NCBI GenBank assembly: GCA_030159075.1
Contig: BROG01000517.1
Coordinates: forward strand, 62,001-126,000
Direction of reading: 5' to 3'
DNA from: Atrina japonica
Lineage: Eukaryota > Mollusca > Bivalvia > Pterioida > Pinnidae
DNA length: 64,000 nt
Shown piece after piece: positions 25,318 to 37,215 of the stretch. Each line of letters begins with the position of its first letter. Within the stretch, counting starts at the first letter, position 1. The position numbers and the translations under genes are program-made. The notes beneath the pieces are model-generated. The model worked only from the letters and a program-made list of their open reading frames with translations, was not told the DNA's origin and did no database searches.

Positions 25318-25515
25318 GGCGATTTTAATATTGTTTTACATCACACTCAACAATTTTTCAGTTATATGGTGGCGGCCAGACTTTTAGTGGAGGAGAGATC
25401 CCAGTTATAATGTACCCGGGAAGACACCATCGGCCTTCCGCAAGTAAACTGGCAAACTTTCTAACAAAAATCAGTTTAGGTCCCAGGAGGGCTTGAACCT
25501 GTGCTGACCTGAAGT
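25318..25515 (-). mobile_element. tRNA-derived SINE (family T), truncated head
   Basis: Read on minus, a B-box-like AGGTTCAAGCCC is followed by the same body as 40,733 to 40,990: TTTGTTAGAAAGTTTGCCAG, GGTGTCTTCCCGGGTA, CTCCTCCAC and GAGTGTGATG. The A-box side is lost. Confidence 0.75.
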
Positions 25516-25599
25516 GAGAAATATTATGGTTCAAATTGGTATAAAAAATATATATATATATTCCTTTTTGTTTTGGACTTTGTAACTATGGACACAGTA

Positions 25600-25995
25600 C
25601 GACTGGGTATTCAAGAGTTGAACATTATATATAAGAGTTATATTATTGGTGTACAGTCTGTTCGAGTATGCTGAGTATTCAAGAGTTGAACATTATATTG
25701 TTGATATATAGTCTGTTTGATTAGACGGGATATTCAGGAGTTGAACATTATATTGTTCGTGTAGAGTCTGTTTGAATAGACTGGGTATTTAGGAGTTGAA
25801 CATTATATTGTTCGTGTAGAGTCTGTTTGATTAGACGGGGTATTTAGGAGTTGAACATTACATCGTTGGTATAGAGTCTGTTTGATTAGACTGGGTATTC
25901 AGGAGTTGAACATTATATTGTTCGTGTAGAGTATGTTCGAATAGACTGGGTATTCAAGAGTTGAACATTATATTGCTGGTATAGAGTCTGTGTTC
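25600..25995. repeat. 55-bp tandem repeat, about seven copies
   Basis: TTGAACATTATATTGTT recurs at 25,741, 25,796, 25,851, 25,906 and 25,961, giving a 55-base period, together with AGAGTCTGTTTGA. The last unit runs directly into the intron sequence (CTGTGTTCGAATTCCTACTC) found left of every R exon. Confidence 0.9.
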
Positions 25996-26186
25996 GAATT
26001 CCTACTCGCACTTATATATCGTTGATTTCTTTTTAATGCCAAGCTAAATGACCATTTAAAGCCTTTTTAATAACTGGTAAAAGTACATCTTCTTTGATGT
26101 TTCCTTTCTATTTTGGTTTTTTTTCTCGAATTATAAATTTACTTCATTTCATATTCTACAAAATGTCTATTCATTTTTCAAGTTAC

Positions 26187-26318
26187 CTTTTGGAATTGAT
26201 AAAATCTTAAGTTTCCATCCTTTACTGGTTTTTGTCGCGTTGCATTTCCGAGTAAGACAATTCTTGTCGTCATCCCATTCTTCTCCATTAGCTCTGCATC
26301 TGTTTTGATATCGACAAC
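26187..26318 (-). CDS. 4-Cys module exon 16, R family
   Basis: The exon has 44 codons, with acceptor ATAAG/GTTGT and donor AAAG/GTAACT. The module reads GCRYQNRCRANGEEWDDD and then CLTRKC plus an NAT sequon. It has no stop and all four Cys. The flanking introns are close copies of those of exons 11, 12, 14 and 15. Confidence 0.88.
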
Positions 26319-26659
26319 CTTATTGTAAAAGAGGACATACAACTTAAATTGAAATATATAATACACCATTAGTGTGCATGCACAAAGTTTTGTCGTGGTC
26401 ACGATATCCGGTGCCATTTCATTAATAATTAATCGAAACGAGGCCTCTGATTGGTTAATTTCATCACGTACGTTCATATCGTAATTTTTCACAACTAACA
26501 CGTTAAAAATCTTTTTGCATGCAAAAACTTAAAATTCAAGACTAAAATATCAACACTTGCATGCCAAAAATGTCTATTAACGCGTTAAAAGTGCTGACTT
26601 TTAACGTGAAAGTGGTCATCGCTTAAGTTCATCCCGTTTGTGACGCAACTGGTCTTTCA

Positions 26660-26852
26660 TAGTATAGTGTCTGTTCGAATTCCAACTCGCACTTATATAT
26701 CGTCGATTCCTTTTTAATACTAAGCTAAATGACCACATCAAAACTTTTTAGTAACTAGTAAAAGCACATATTCTTTGATGCTTCCTTTCTATTTAGAATT
26801 TTTTTGTGGAATTATAAATTTACTTCATTTTATATTTTACACAAGAGGCCCA
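26660..26852. repeat. R-block intron segment cut off from its exon by an insertion
   Basis: GTGTCTGTTCGAATTCCAAC through TTTACTTCATTTTATATT matches the 190 bases left of R exon 16 (25,985 to 26,175). Instead of reaching an exon it breaks at about 26,853; the missing end resumes at about 28,976 next to exon 15. Confidence 0.75.
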
Positions 26853-26974
26853 AGGGTCCTTAAGTCGCTCACCTGACAAAATTGGTCAACATTGCAGAAA
26901 ACATAAAAAATGTGTAGAAGATAAAATGGCTAATAAACATGAAAAAGAGTAGGCTTATTGGGCCTTAATAGTCA

Positions 26975-28290
26975 CTTGAGTAAAATGTATTTTACTGACA
27001 GTATACTGAAAAGCAACCATAGGCATGAAACATTCATTGAAAGTAAAAATGAAGAAGTACCAATTGATAATCGAAACTCAAGTCCATTAGAACACGACGA
27101 ATTAGATGTGCAAATGGTCTCAACATGAAGAACAATTGCGAATCCCAAACGGGATATAGCCAGGTGTCCGAAAGGAGTAAGCGTCCCCTGCTGGCATGCC
27201 ACACCCGTAGCAAGCGTTCCATGGAAACCTTTCTAGTTCGAGGAACGGATCAAATTCGGTGAAAAGGTCAAGTTTTGTGAAATGGTCAAGTTCGGTGAAA
27301 AGCGCGATTTGCAAAAGGGAGACACTGTCTCTGGTCGTGCTCCAGAATACTATCTAATATTCTTGAAAGGGTGAATTGCATAATATTTAACAAGATCCCC
27401 GTATCGACCATAAAACTTCTGAAACTACGATGTCAAGCGTTCAACAAGGTAACCTTGTGTAAGTTGTTTATTGGCGAGCCACCTCGCTCTTTGAATAAAA
27501 CATTCATAAGAAGAGCATGCCTGAAAACGTCATAGGCAGGAGAAGATGGAATATTACTACTTAGAAACGGTAAGTTTGTGATATCGAAATTGAAATCGTC
27601 GTGTTTGTCATAAAGGGAGGTGTGAAGTTGACCGTCCTTTCCAATCGACAGGAGTAAATCTGGGTAAGAAACAGATGTGTTGCTCTCTGTCGTCTCCCTG
27701 ATCTCTAGCTCAACAGGATACATCTGGCCACGGTAATTCTGAAATTTTCAATTATTTATGGACAGAACGTCGTCGATATACCTGTACGTAAAATTGAATC
27801 GAGATGCTTACTCTTTGTTTCCTTTGGAGAGCAGAGACTGTATAAATTGCGCTTCATATGAATGTAAAAATATGTCAGCCAAGAGAGATGCACAATTGGT
27901 ACCCATTGGAAAGCCTACAATTTGTTGGGAAAATTTTCCAACAAAAACCATGAAGATGTTGCCTACTAGAAACCCCAGCAACTTGATTATATCGTCTTCA
28001 GTGTACTTGTTATTGGAATAAGAGTGTTCCTTAACAAAAATAACACGACCTAACACTAAATATTTATATCTGCGATTTCCATTTTTTGTATACAAAAGAA
28101 TTTTGTATAAAAGATGTTAACCTTTTTTGTGTTTTTGATGAGTAATTATTGTATAAAGGGTAGAAAAATCGAAAGACCTGATGCTTGTAATATGTTCGAA
28201 ATTTGGAGACTTTAGATATTACAACAAATCTTTTGGATCCACATCTGATTGACTCCGCTTCTTGAGCATTGCCTTGCATAAGTTGGACTT
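26975..28290 (-). pseudogene. Penelope-like (tentative) reverse transcriptase, subfamily B
   Basis: On minus the pieces in order are IVGFPMGTNCASLLADIFLH (RT substrate-binding region), YPVELEIRETTES, SYPDLLLSIG, YDKHDDFNFDI, SNIPSSPAYDVF, then FYGRYGDLVKYY and the trailer RTPGYIPFGIRNCSSC. Stops and frameshifts break it. The region with the catalytic Asp-Asp is damaged, though a YIDDVLSI piece is visible in frames near 27,770. It is placed with the Penelope-like or a related RT group from general motif style; this assignment is uncertain. Confidence 0.7.
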
Positions 28291-28299
28291 ACTTTGTTG

Positions 28300-28890
28300 A
28301 TTTTTCATGATAATATGCAACAGCAATCGAAAATATGCGAAATCCATTTGATTGGGGAAATAACTTTCACAAGGATCAACCTCACAATTTTTGCACCATA
28401 TATTTTTTGTAGATCGTTGTAGGGAAACTGCCGAAAACATGAAAAAAATCCACTTCAAAGGTGAAATAACTCCCATAAGGGTCAACCTCACAATTTTATT
28501 CCAGTTGATTTTTGTAGATCTTTGCATAATGAACATTTTGGCTTCTTTCTCTTTCTTTCTACTTATTATACTTTTCAAGATAATATGACAAAACTGTCAA
28601 AAACATGAGAAATCCAATAAAAAGGACAATAAGTCCCATTAGGGTCGACCTGACAGTTTCGGCCCTATTAATTTTTTGTAGATTTTTGCGTGCTGAACAT
28701 TTTTGCTTCATTCACTTTTACTCTACCTATTATACTTTTCAATATAATGTCAAAAAAAAAATCCAAAAACATGAAAAATCCACTTAAAAGGGGAAATAAC
28801 TCCCATAAAGGTCGATTGGACAATTTCGGCACTATTGACTTTTTTGTAGGAGATGCTGACTACCACATTTGGTTGAAATTGGCCCAGTGG
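28300..28890. repeat. Tandem repeat of about 163 bp, roughly four copies
   Basis: The core AAAAACATGA.AAATCCA followed by AATAACTCCCAT and TTTTTGTAGAT recurs near 28,335, 28,436, 28,597 and 28,762. The first copy is the most diverged. Confidence 0.8.
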
Positions 28891-28996
28891 TTTTTGAGAA
28901 GAAATTGTTTAAAAGAATAGTTTACAGACGACAAAGGAGAGGCAATGGCAATAGCGGGCCATGTGAGCTAAAACGACTATTTATTTTTCAAGTTAC

Positions 28997-29128
28997 CTTT
29001 CGGAGTTGATAAAATCTTAAGTATCCATCCTTTACTGGTTTGTATCGCGTTGCATTTCCGAGTAAGACAATTCTTGTCGTCATCCCATTCTTCTTCATGA
29101 GCTCTGCATTTGTTTTGATATCGACAAC
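28997..29128 (-). CDS. 4-Cys module exon 15, R family
   Basis: The exon has 44 codons, TAAG/GTTGT to AAAG/GTAACT. The module reads GCRYQNKCRAHEEEWDDD and then CLTRKC. The conserved Gly before Glu-Glu-Trp is Glu, and the sequon is lost (NAI). It is very close to exon 12. An insertion lies only about 20 bases beyond its donor. Confidence 0.86.
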
Positions 29129-29333
29129 CTTAGTGTAAAAGAGAACATAAAACTTAAATTAAAAGTATAATACACCATCAGGTAAGTATTTTGTTACCTT
29201 TTTAACCCTATATTACACGAAATTCATACGTCATATAGATGAAGGCAAGTATTGACCAAAACGCGGCTTGAAATAAGTTTTGTAATCAAACGTAGGAAAC
29301 TTTTACAAATGAAGACAAAGCGAGTTTGATTCA

Positions 29334-29420
29334 ATACCTCCCACAAATATACTTCCATCCATGTTTTATGTAATTACCGCATCGATGTTACAGCCGTGTA
29401 GTCGTGTACTACACTGACGA
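29334..29420 (-). pseudogene. Possible decayed module exon (third type)
   Basis: On minus a frame with CSTRLHGCNIDAVIT, an in-frame stop, and NMDGSIFVGG ends at GGAG/GTATTG, the border used by true exons. A related copy with the same stop is at 33,166 to 33,262. This could also be intron sequence that was simply duplicated. Confidence 0.35.
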
Positions 29421-29715
29421 TCACGTAAATAGGAGTGTCTGCAGCATGGTCTGACCAATTGCAGTGCATGTGTGCCCTCCTTTTAATTACTATGTCGCAA
29501 AATTGTAAAATATGTGAATTAGACAACTTCACGATATTTCTCGTTAGCAAAATTCAGCGGTCATTGGGCTTTAAAACATTTTAATAATTGGTAAAATTCC
29601 TTTTCTTCTTATTATGCAAGCATTTCTTTCGTTCTAACATAACAGTGTTTCACGAATTAGGAATTTATTTTATTTCACAGTGCTAACTCTACAAAATGCT
29701 TATTTTTCAAGTTAC

Positions 29716-29847
29716 CTTTTGGAGTTGACAGAATCTTATGTTTCCATCCTTTACTTGTTTGTGTCGCGTTGCATTTCTGAGTAATACAATTCTGTTCATC
29801 GCCCCATTCTTCTCCATTAGCTCTGCATCTGTTTTGATATCGACAAC
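29716..29847 (-). CDS. 4-Cys module exon 14, R family
   Basis: The exon has 44 codons, TAAG/GTTGT to AAAG/GTAACT. The module reads GCRYQNRCRANGEEWGDE and then CITQKC plus NAT. All Cys are kept and there are no stops. Confidence 0.87.
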
Positions 29848-29914
29848 CTTATTGTAAAAGAGAACAAAACGTAAAGATATAATAGATATAAAGATATAAA
29901 ACACCGTCGAGTAA

Positions 29915-30140
29915 TTCATCTAGAAATTGGTCAATGATAAAACATCACGTGTTTTAGTGGCCATCTTGGAAATGGCAGCACTTTTAAAGATATTGAATCT
30001 GAATGTCATAACTACAAACCATACGTTGACAAGTTTTGATTGTTTTGGAGTCCTTTTACATAAGAAATCATTATGCCTGTTAGCAAAGGGGATATTTATG
30101 CTATGCAAAATAAAAATTTTTGATTTGCAATCGTGATGCA
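29915..30140 (-). pseudogene. Retroelement N-terminal fragment (Penelope-like, tentative)
   Basis: Minus-strand residues FANRHNDFLCKRTPKQSKL correspond to HGKRHSVFERNRAPKQSKL in the larger copy at 35.4 to 37.2 kb. Only this short part is present. Confidence 0.55.
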
Positions 30141-31760
30141 ATTTCCCGTAAGGATAATTCCTGTATGTCATGATAACCATTGGACCGTTAGTTTGTCAGG
30201 AGGGGTAGAAAATTCCCAAAAGGTATCGAGTAATTGATTTTCGGTGCTTACATACATGCCTATGAACTTTACCGTACAACTATCTCATATATCTTTGTTG
30301 CAAAATGTCAGCCATTTTAGCTAAAAAAATCATTGTCATTTTCAGCGTTCCCAGTGACATTTTAATGATGAGACTTCATTTAATTAGTCAACTTTATAGA
30401 TATAGTCTGATCAATCATGTATGGCAAATTTAAAAGAAAGCTCATCATCGGTTTATGAGACGATGTCAAAAGATGCATACATCCTTACTGTTTTGGTGCC
30501 CTTCATGTTCATTCATTCTTCCTTAAAAGGGCATTAAGTGTGTTTACCAAAATTTATTTCGATTTTTTCTACTTTTACTAGTTGTACTTGATGTACAATA
30601 ACAAATAAAATCTATACACATCATAAAACTCTTATATTCCTATATATTTTGTGAAAATAAGGTCAAGTCCAGTGTGGTATTCATATACAAATAGTAAGGT
30701 TGAATTAATAAATTGGAATTGAAAAAAAACCAAACCTGGGATTCTCAAGCAATTTTCACAAAACATAGGGATATAAGAACTTTTATCTTTGTGTATAGCC
30801 CATTTTGTTATTGTATATCAATCAAAGTAGTTAAAAAGGGAACAAATAAAACAAACAGGTAGTTGACGAATAATGTCGACATTAGAGCCTATAACTTTGA
30901 CACTTTGAGTGATTCTTAGATAATTCCAAGCAACTTGCTGATGCAACTTCGTGTTCTGAGTAAATATAGAAAAATATAGAAAAACATACCCCATATCATA
31001 TGCAGCTTCGGGTAACTGTCCGTTTATAAACAGTTTTCGTTTTCATTTTTTATAATGACTTGCTGATAGCAATACAGTATATTAACTCATCAACCCCTGC
31101 AAAACAATGGACTCTTCTGTAAATCAATGACTTAGATCAGTCCAAAAGTGTTTTTAGGGGTGAATTGGTTAAGTAACCGGGCATACGTGAGGTACATCAG
31201 GTATGTTGATAACGACTATCGGTATGTTCAACACTACATACAGTGTACGAGTAAATTTATAAACTTACTATGATACAAGTAAGTATATCATGATAATATT
31301 ACAGAAATATTATCATTGGTTTGTATGAAGACTTTAAAAATATGAACCAAGTTTTGTAATTTTTTGGTTTGTTTTGGTGCCCTTTCATGGCTTAGCCACC
31401 AAGTATTGTTTAAACAGTCTCATTGGTTCTTGAGAAGAAGTCAAATGTCTAAAGGTAAACAACGAACGACGCACAACGGACGACAAAAGACGATCAAAAT
31501 AGTCATTATAGGAATTTGGCTCAGGTGACTTAAAACCTAGATTTACCTCATCAAAGTGATTTTTAGCGTGCTATAAAACGGTATTTTAAAAAAAAAAAAA
31601 AAACGTTTACCTGTATTTACTAGAGCTATGTGTGTATACCATTTAATCCCCTTTCTTTCTGCTTTACACTGGTATGTCGCACAGCTCATTGGATGTGTGA
31701 AGTTTCCTAAGATTTCTATACATTTTCCATCAATCTTACAACCTATAACATTTATTTAAC
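30140..31760. repeat. Segmental duplication, copy A (includes K exon 13)
   Basis: From GATAATTCCTGTATGTCATG onward it matches 34,997 to 35,435 and then 37,070 to 37,975 almost base for base (for example GCAGCTTCGGGTAACTGTCC and AACGACGCACAACGGACGAC). It includes a retroelement N-terminal fragment at 30,860 to 30,965 (minus, HQQVAWNYLRITQSVKV). Confidence 0.85.
31611..31742 (-). CDS. 4-Cys module exon 13, K family
   Basis: The exon has 44 codons, ATAG/GTTGT to ACAG/GTAAAC. The module reads GCKIDGKCIEILGNFTHP and then CATYQC, with an NFT sequon. It differs from exon 10 at only a few positions (KIDG for KFDG, EIL for EHL), in line with the recent segmental duplication. Confidence 0.88.
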
Positions 31761-31789
31761 ATGTACAACAGTTGAAAGACAAGACACAC

Positions 31790-31900
<111 letters not shown>

Positions 31901-32201
31901 AATTATAGATCCCATATGGGTGTTATCAACCCAAGAAAGTGATATTTTCTCGAGGCCGAAGACCGAAATGAGATCTTTAATTATTTTATTACTTTTAATC
32001 AGTTTGACACCGATGCCAATATGTAAAACTAGCAAATTTATATTAGACAGATGTGGGAGTCTAGCCACGTATTGTGATCTTATTAAGGATGAACAACTAA
32101 AACACAACAGTTTTAAACGGATAAATGTGTTGCACGTCTAGTATTTCTAGAATCCTTTTCTCTTCCAATAATGTTTTGACACCATCATCGTCAATAGTTA
32201 C

Positions 32202-32333
32202 CTTTTGGAGTTGATAAAATCTTAAGTTTCCATCCTTTACTGGTTTGTATCGCGTTGCATTTCCGAGAAAGACAATTCTTGCCGTCATCCCATTCTTCTC
32301 CATGAGCTCTGCATTTGTTTTGATATCGACAAC
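32202..32333 (-). CDS. 4-Cys module exon 12, R family
   Basis: The exon has 44 codons, TAAG/GTTGT to AAAG/GTAACT. The module reads GCRYQNKCRAHGEEWDDG and then CLSRKC; the sequon is lost (NAI). It is nearly the same as exon 15. Confidence 0.87.
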
Positions 32334-32594
32334 CTTAGCGTAAAAGAGAACATAAAACTTCAATTAAAAGTATAATACACCATAAGGTGAGCATTTTGTT
32401 ACCTTTTTAACCCTATATTACACGAAATGCATACGTCAGATAGATATTTTTGTTTTGTTTGTTTATTGTTGTTAAACTTCTCACTCTCAGATGAATGTAG
32501 GCTATTGACCAATACGCGGCTTGAAATAAGTTTTGTAATCAAACGTAGGAAACTTTTGCAAATGAAGACAAAGCGAGTTACACCATTTATGTCC

Positions 32595-32690
32595 TCTCTG
32601 TTTCTACTTTGCTTTGTAATGTCCTACAGCACAATGAATTTGTGATGTTACTTTGGTGATCTATACATTTTCTACCAACCTTACAAACGA
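32595..32690 (-). pseudogene. Decayed K-family module exon
   Basis: On minus CKVGRKCIDHQSNIT is still readable and is followed by SLCCRTLQSK, but the acceptor is altered and the second half has lost the CATYQC pattern. The relic stands upstream of R exon 12 at the same distance as the relics near exons 11 and 19. Confidence 0.72.
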
Positions 32691-32833
32691 CTGAAGAACA
32701 GGTTTAACCTAATAATGTGGTTTTGGTACAGTTAAACCAATTGATTGACTATTTATTGACATTCTACTCCACAGTGCACACACTGCAATTAGTCAAAAAA
32801 AGATAAAAATACAGACACCCCTAATTAGCGGTG

Positions 32834-32835
<2 letters not shown>

Positions 32836-32881
<46 letters not shown>
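32836..32881. repeat. (GT)n microsatellite
   Basis: A GT dinucleotide run of about 45 bases inside the intron, with one early interruption. Confidence 0.9.
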
Positions 32882-32883
<2 letters not shown>

Positions 32884-33165
32884 CGTTAACGGTAAAGTAC
32901 ATAACACATGAATTCAAATGATTTTGTGAGAAGTATTTCAACGACAAATGTATTTTTATGTTGGAAATACCGTGTATATATTTTGCTTGATACAATAAGA
33001 TGCGGCACCACTGGTCTCTGTTTGAATTACATTGTACTTTATTTATCAGACTGTAGTCCTACAAAGGTAGGATTAATGATATAAAGAATCAGAACGGATT
33101 CCAAATAAGAGTAGATCCCAGATTATTACACACAGATTAAAATGAATTAATGTCGTTTTTTGTAG

Positions 33166-33262
33166 GATACCTCCCACAAATCTTGAAATTGACTTCCATC
33201 CATGATTTACGTAATTACCGTATTGATGTGAGGGCCATGCACTATAGTACACTGGTGATAAC
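33166..33262 (-). pseudogene. Possible decayed module exon (third type), second copy
   Basis: The frame CTIVHGPHINTVIT, then a stop, matches the relic at 29,334 to 29,420, including the position of the stop. It is probably carried along with the R-block duplication. Confidence 0.3.
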
Positions 33263-33565
33263 TTATTAAGAGTTTCTGTATCATTTTGTTTTCATTATTT
33301 CCTGATAAACTGCAGTGTATGTGTGCACTATTTTTAATTAGTTTGTCGAAAAGTGGTATAATGTGTAAATAAGAAATTTCAAGATATTTCTCGTTAGCGA
33401 AATTCAGCGGTCATGAGCTTAAAAAACATTTTTAATAACTGGTAAAAAACATATTCTTCTTATTTTGCAGCATTTCCTTCTTTCTAATATACCAGTGTTT
33501 CACGAATTAGGAATTTACTTTATTTCACAGTGCTAACTCTACAAAATGTTTATTTTTCAAGTTAC

Positions 33566-33697
33566 CTTTTGGATTTGATAAAATCTTAATTTTCCATCCT
33601 TGATTGGATTTTGTCGCGTTGCATTTCCGAGTAAGACAATACTTGTCGTCATCCCATTCTTCTCCATTAGCTCTGCATTTGCTTTGATATCGGCAAC
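33566..33697 (-). CDS. 4-Cys module exon 11, R family
   Basis: The exon has 44 codons, TAAG/GTTGC to AAAG/GTAACT. The module reads GCRYQSKCRANGEEWDDD and then CLTRKC plus NAT. All features are intact. Confidence 0.87.
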
Positions 33698-33885
33698 CTT
33701 AGTATAAAAGAGAACATAAAAATCCAAATATATAATACAACGTCGGGTAAGTATTTTGTTACCTTTTCAACCCTATATTACACGAAATTCATACGTCAGA
33801 TAAATGTAGGCTATTGACCAATAGTTTTGTAATCAAATGTAGGAAACTTTTGCAAATGAAGACAAAGCGAGTTACACCATTTATT

Positions 33886-33962
33886 TCCTCGTTGTTTCTA
33901 CTTTGCTTTGTAACGTCCTACAGCTCAATGAATCTATACATTTCCTACCAACCTTACAAACG
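33886..33962 (-). pseudogene. Decayed K-family module exon with internal deletion
   Basis: TACAGCTCAATG is joined directly to AATCTATACATTTCCTACC, so about 20 bases present in the other relics are missing. The acceptor is altered as in the 32.6 kb relic. Confidence 0.7.
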
Positions 33963-34384
33963 CCTGCATGTATTCTTCCTAGAAAACTAAATTAAAAACT
34001 CAGTTTTAACCTGATAATGTGGCTTTGGTACAGTTACAGTACAGTGATATTATAATCCACAGTGCACATATGCACTGCAATTAGTCAGAAAATGATAAAA
34101 ACAGCATAATACAGACACACGATAATCTTCAACGTATAAGCAATCTACCAAGCCCACTTTGTGGTGGTGTTAATGTGATGGAACTTTTTAATTCTAACGT
34201 AAGCAAAGTCACGGACATCGTTCATACAACAGACCAAACATACATGATGTCACCTTTTCATCTTTTTTACCTTACGTTAACAAAACATTTGGTCTTCATC
34301 ACATTGGCAGCAAACTTTATTCTGTTCCTTTTACACTTTCAGGAAGCAGGAATGAAAGCCTCAGAAATCTTATTTTAAGAGGTC

Positions 34385-34995
34385 CTAGATACCGCGAAGC
34401 CCGTTCCGTGACAGAATATCAGTTTAGTTATGAATTCTGTCGAAGATTATGCAAGACGATGGTTCAAACATGAAGACGTGGAATCAGACATTTTGTCAGA
34501 ATGACTGAAAGCTATACGATGGTTGATAAAATATCGTATTCGAAAACTTAAAGGAACTCTGAAAACACGTTATTCCTCTGCATTTAGTGATCCAGAAGCA
34601 GTAACCAATTACATGACCAATATGTATTGGTCCCAGCAGGCACAGCCTAAAATAATATAGCTTTTATTTGTAAGACACATTACTATAATTGTTTATTATA
34701 AGAACTAAGGTTTAATACGAATTCTGGTAATCCAACATACACATGTAGCTCACTTTCAAAGGACGAGATACTTCAAAATCACGTGTCCGTATTGCGTTCT
34801 TTTGATGTACCTACAACCGATACTGATTTTGAGCCACCATATACATATTGGATACCTAAACTTCATAAAACCCCTTATAAACAGAGGTACATATCAGCAA
34901 ATGTTCAACCGAACCTTTATCTTTACTCCTTACCAAGATACTAACATTCGTTAATAAGAAACTTCAGCAATACTGTACATTTGCTTATTCTAGAA
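34385..34995 (+). pseudogene. Retroelement N-terminal fragment on plus (Penelope-like, tentative)
   Basis: Pieces LKAIRWLIK, LKGTLKTRYSSAFSDPEAV, a Thr-Asp-x-Asp-Phe-Glu region (about 34,805) and LTKILT near 34,930 match the minus-strand copy at 36,240 to 36,875 (LKAVRWLIKSS, LNGTLKTRYPSVFSDPEVV). Stops and frameshifts are frequent. It lies directly left of segmental duplication copy B. Confidence 0.68.
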
Positions 34996-34996
34996 C

Positions 34997-35435
34997 TTCC
35001 CTTATGGATAATTCCTGTATGTATGATTATCATTGGACCGTTGATTCGTCAGGAGGTGTAAAAAATGTCCAAAACGTGTCAAATAATTGATATTTTGTGC
35101 TTACTTAGATGCCTATGAACTTTACCGTACAACTATCTCATACATCTTTGTTGCAAAATGTAAGCCATTTTAGCTAAAATATCATTGCTATTTTCAGTGT
35201 CTTCAGTGACATTTTAATGACGAGACTTCGTTTCATTCGTCAACCTTATAGATATCATCTGATCAATCATGTATGGCAAAAAAAGCTCATCATTGGTTTA
35301 TGAGACGATGTCAAAAGATGCATGCATCCTTACTGTTTTGGAGCCCTTCATGTTAACTCATTCTTCCTTAAAAGGACATTATTTCGATTTTTCCTACTTT
35401 TACTACTTAGATTGATATACAATAACAAATAAGAC
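34997..35435. repeat. Segmental duplication, copy B, left part
   Basis: It matches 30,140 to about 30,620. The match stops where the retroelement trailer begins (about 35,440) and continues after the retroelement at about 37,070. Confidence 0.82.
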
Positions 35436-35439
35436 CTAT

Positions 35440-37215
35440 ACACAGGATCAGATGCCATGGAGGAGCAAGCATCCCCTGTCGACCGGTCACACCCGCCGTA
35501 AGTCCACACACAAACACACACACACACACACAGACACACACACATACACAAGTATATGAAATGTTCATATGTTGAACACGCCTGGCATATCGGATCATTT
35601 GTGAAATATAAAGTCCATATGCGGGTGACTGTGGGATGTTACTGCTTAAATGTGGAAAATTTACGATGGGAAAGACGAAATCGTCGCATTTGTCGTATAG
35701 CTTAGTTGCCCATTTCTCGTCTACGTCTATAGTAAGTAAAATGTCTAAGTATGAAGCGTGTGTGTTTGATTCTGTTGTATCTTTAATTTCTAGTTCGCTG
35801 GGAAATATCACATTGACATATGTATGAAATTTGTCATTATTAATTGACAAAACGTCGTCGATATATCTAAATGTGAAATTAAAGGGCACCGCTTGCTTTT
35901 TCTTCTTTTGATTCAACAGTTTCTGAATGAAGTCTGCTTTGTATGAATAAACGAACAGGTCGGCCAATAAAGGGATACAATTGGTTCCTATAGGAATGCC
36001 GACAGTTTGTTGAAAGACAACGTATTATGATAATTAAACACTAGATATTTAAATTTTTGGGTACCACCTTTTGTGAAAAAACAGTTGTCTATGATGCTAA
36101 AAAGGCTTTACTTTAATTTCTTATGTGGAATTGTTGTGTAAAAAGTAGATAAGTAGAATGTTTTGATTCTGTGAATTTGAGAAAAATTGTGTGCCTTTAA
36201 ATTTTCTAAAAGTTGTTTAGAATTTTTAAGTATCCAGATCTTTACACCGCTTCTGGAATGAGCAAGTGTAGAGTATTTTTGAAGTTTATCCTTAACGGCT
36301 GTCAATATCTTGGTAAGGTTTGGTTGAACATTTGCTGGATCCTGCTATGTACCTCTTCTTATATGGGGTTTTATGAAGTTTATTTAACCAATATAGATAT
36401 GGTAGCTCAAAATCAGTATCGGTTGTAGGTACATCAAAGGATCGTAATACCGACACGTGATTTCGAAGTGTATTTAGGATTACCAGAATTCGTATTAAAC
36501 CCTCGTTCTTCTAATAAACAATTAGAGTAATGTGCCTTGCAAATAAAAGCTATATTATTTGAGGATCTGTCTGCTGGGACAAGTACATATTGGTAATCTA
36601 TCCAGTTCAGTTACTACTTCTGGATCACTAAATACAGAGGGATAACGTGTTTTCAGAGTTCCGTTAAGTTTTCGAATAGAAGATTTTATCAACCATCGTA
36701 CAGCTTTTAGCCATTCAGACATAGTGTCTAGTTCCACGTTTTCATGTTTGGTCCAACTAATTAAAAAGGGGGAAAAACAGGTAATGTCCTTTAATATATC
36801 TGCATACGACATTTCAGTGAGTTTCGAGTTAACAAAATATATACAACTGTATCGTATGTCATTTGACGCGCGCATTAAATATTCTTCAATGAACAGATAT
36901 GGCTCTCTATCGCAGACTATGTAAATGTTGACCTGATATTAATGCATACTAAACGTGTGAGAAATGTAAGTTTTGACTGTTTTGGAGCCCGGTTTCGTTC
37001 GAAAACACTATGCCGCTTACCATGGGGATATATCCTGTCAAGTTTGTTTAAAATTTGATCATCGAAAATAAGAATGTAAAATAGTTGACGAATAATGTCG
37101 ACATTAGAGACTATAACCTTGACACCCTGAGTGATTCTTAGATAATTCCTAGCAACTTGCTGATGCAACTTCGTGTTCTGAGTAAATAAGCCTTTATAGA
37201 AAACTATACCCATAT
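35440..37215 (-). pseudogene. Most complete retroelement copy in the window (Penelope-like, tentative)
   Basis: Reading minus from 37,215, the order is GLFTQNTKLHQQVARNYLRI; HGKRHSVFERNRAPKQSKL; SEWLKAVRWLIKSS; GTLKTRYPSVFSDPEVV; KIWILKNSKQLLENL; IKTFYLSTFYTTIPHKKLK; LLADLFVYSYKADFI; FNFTFRYIDDVLSINN (the Tyr-x-Asp-Asp catalytic box); FPSELEIKDTTESNTHASYL; SNIPQSPAYGLYISQMIRYA; then the trailer GLTAGVTGRQGML. Frameshifts occur at several joints and part of the RT C-terminus is missing after an AC microsatellite at 35,503 to 35,550. No GIY-YIG endonuclease motif was seen, so the placement among Penelope-like elements is uncertain. Confidence 0.78.

Larger units (their letters stand above)
26853..28975. 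mobile_element. 2.1-kb composite insertion in an R-block intron
   Basis: It starts AAGAGGCCCAAGGGTCCTTA and ends GCGGGCCATGTGAGCTAAAA. It interrupts an intron whose uninterrupted form is seen at 26,140 to 26,187. It contains a retroelement fragment and a 163-bp tandem repeat, listed separately. The class of the outer element is unknown. Confidence 0.6.
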
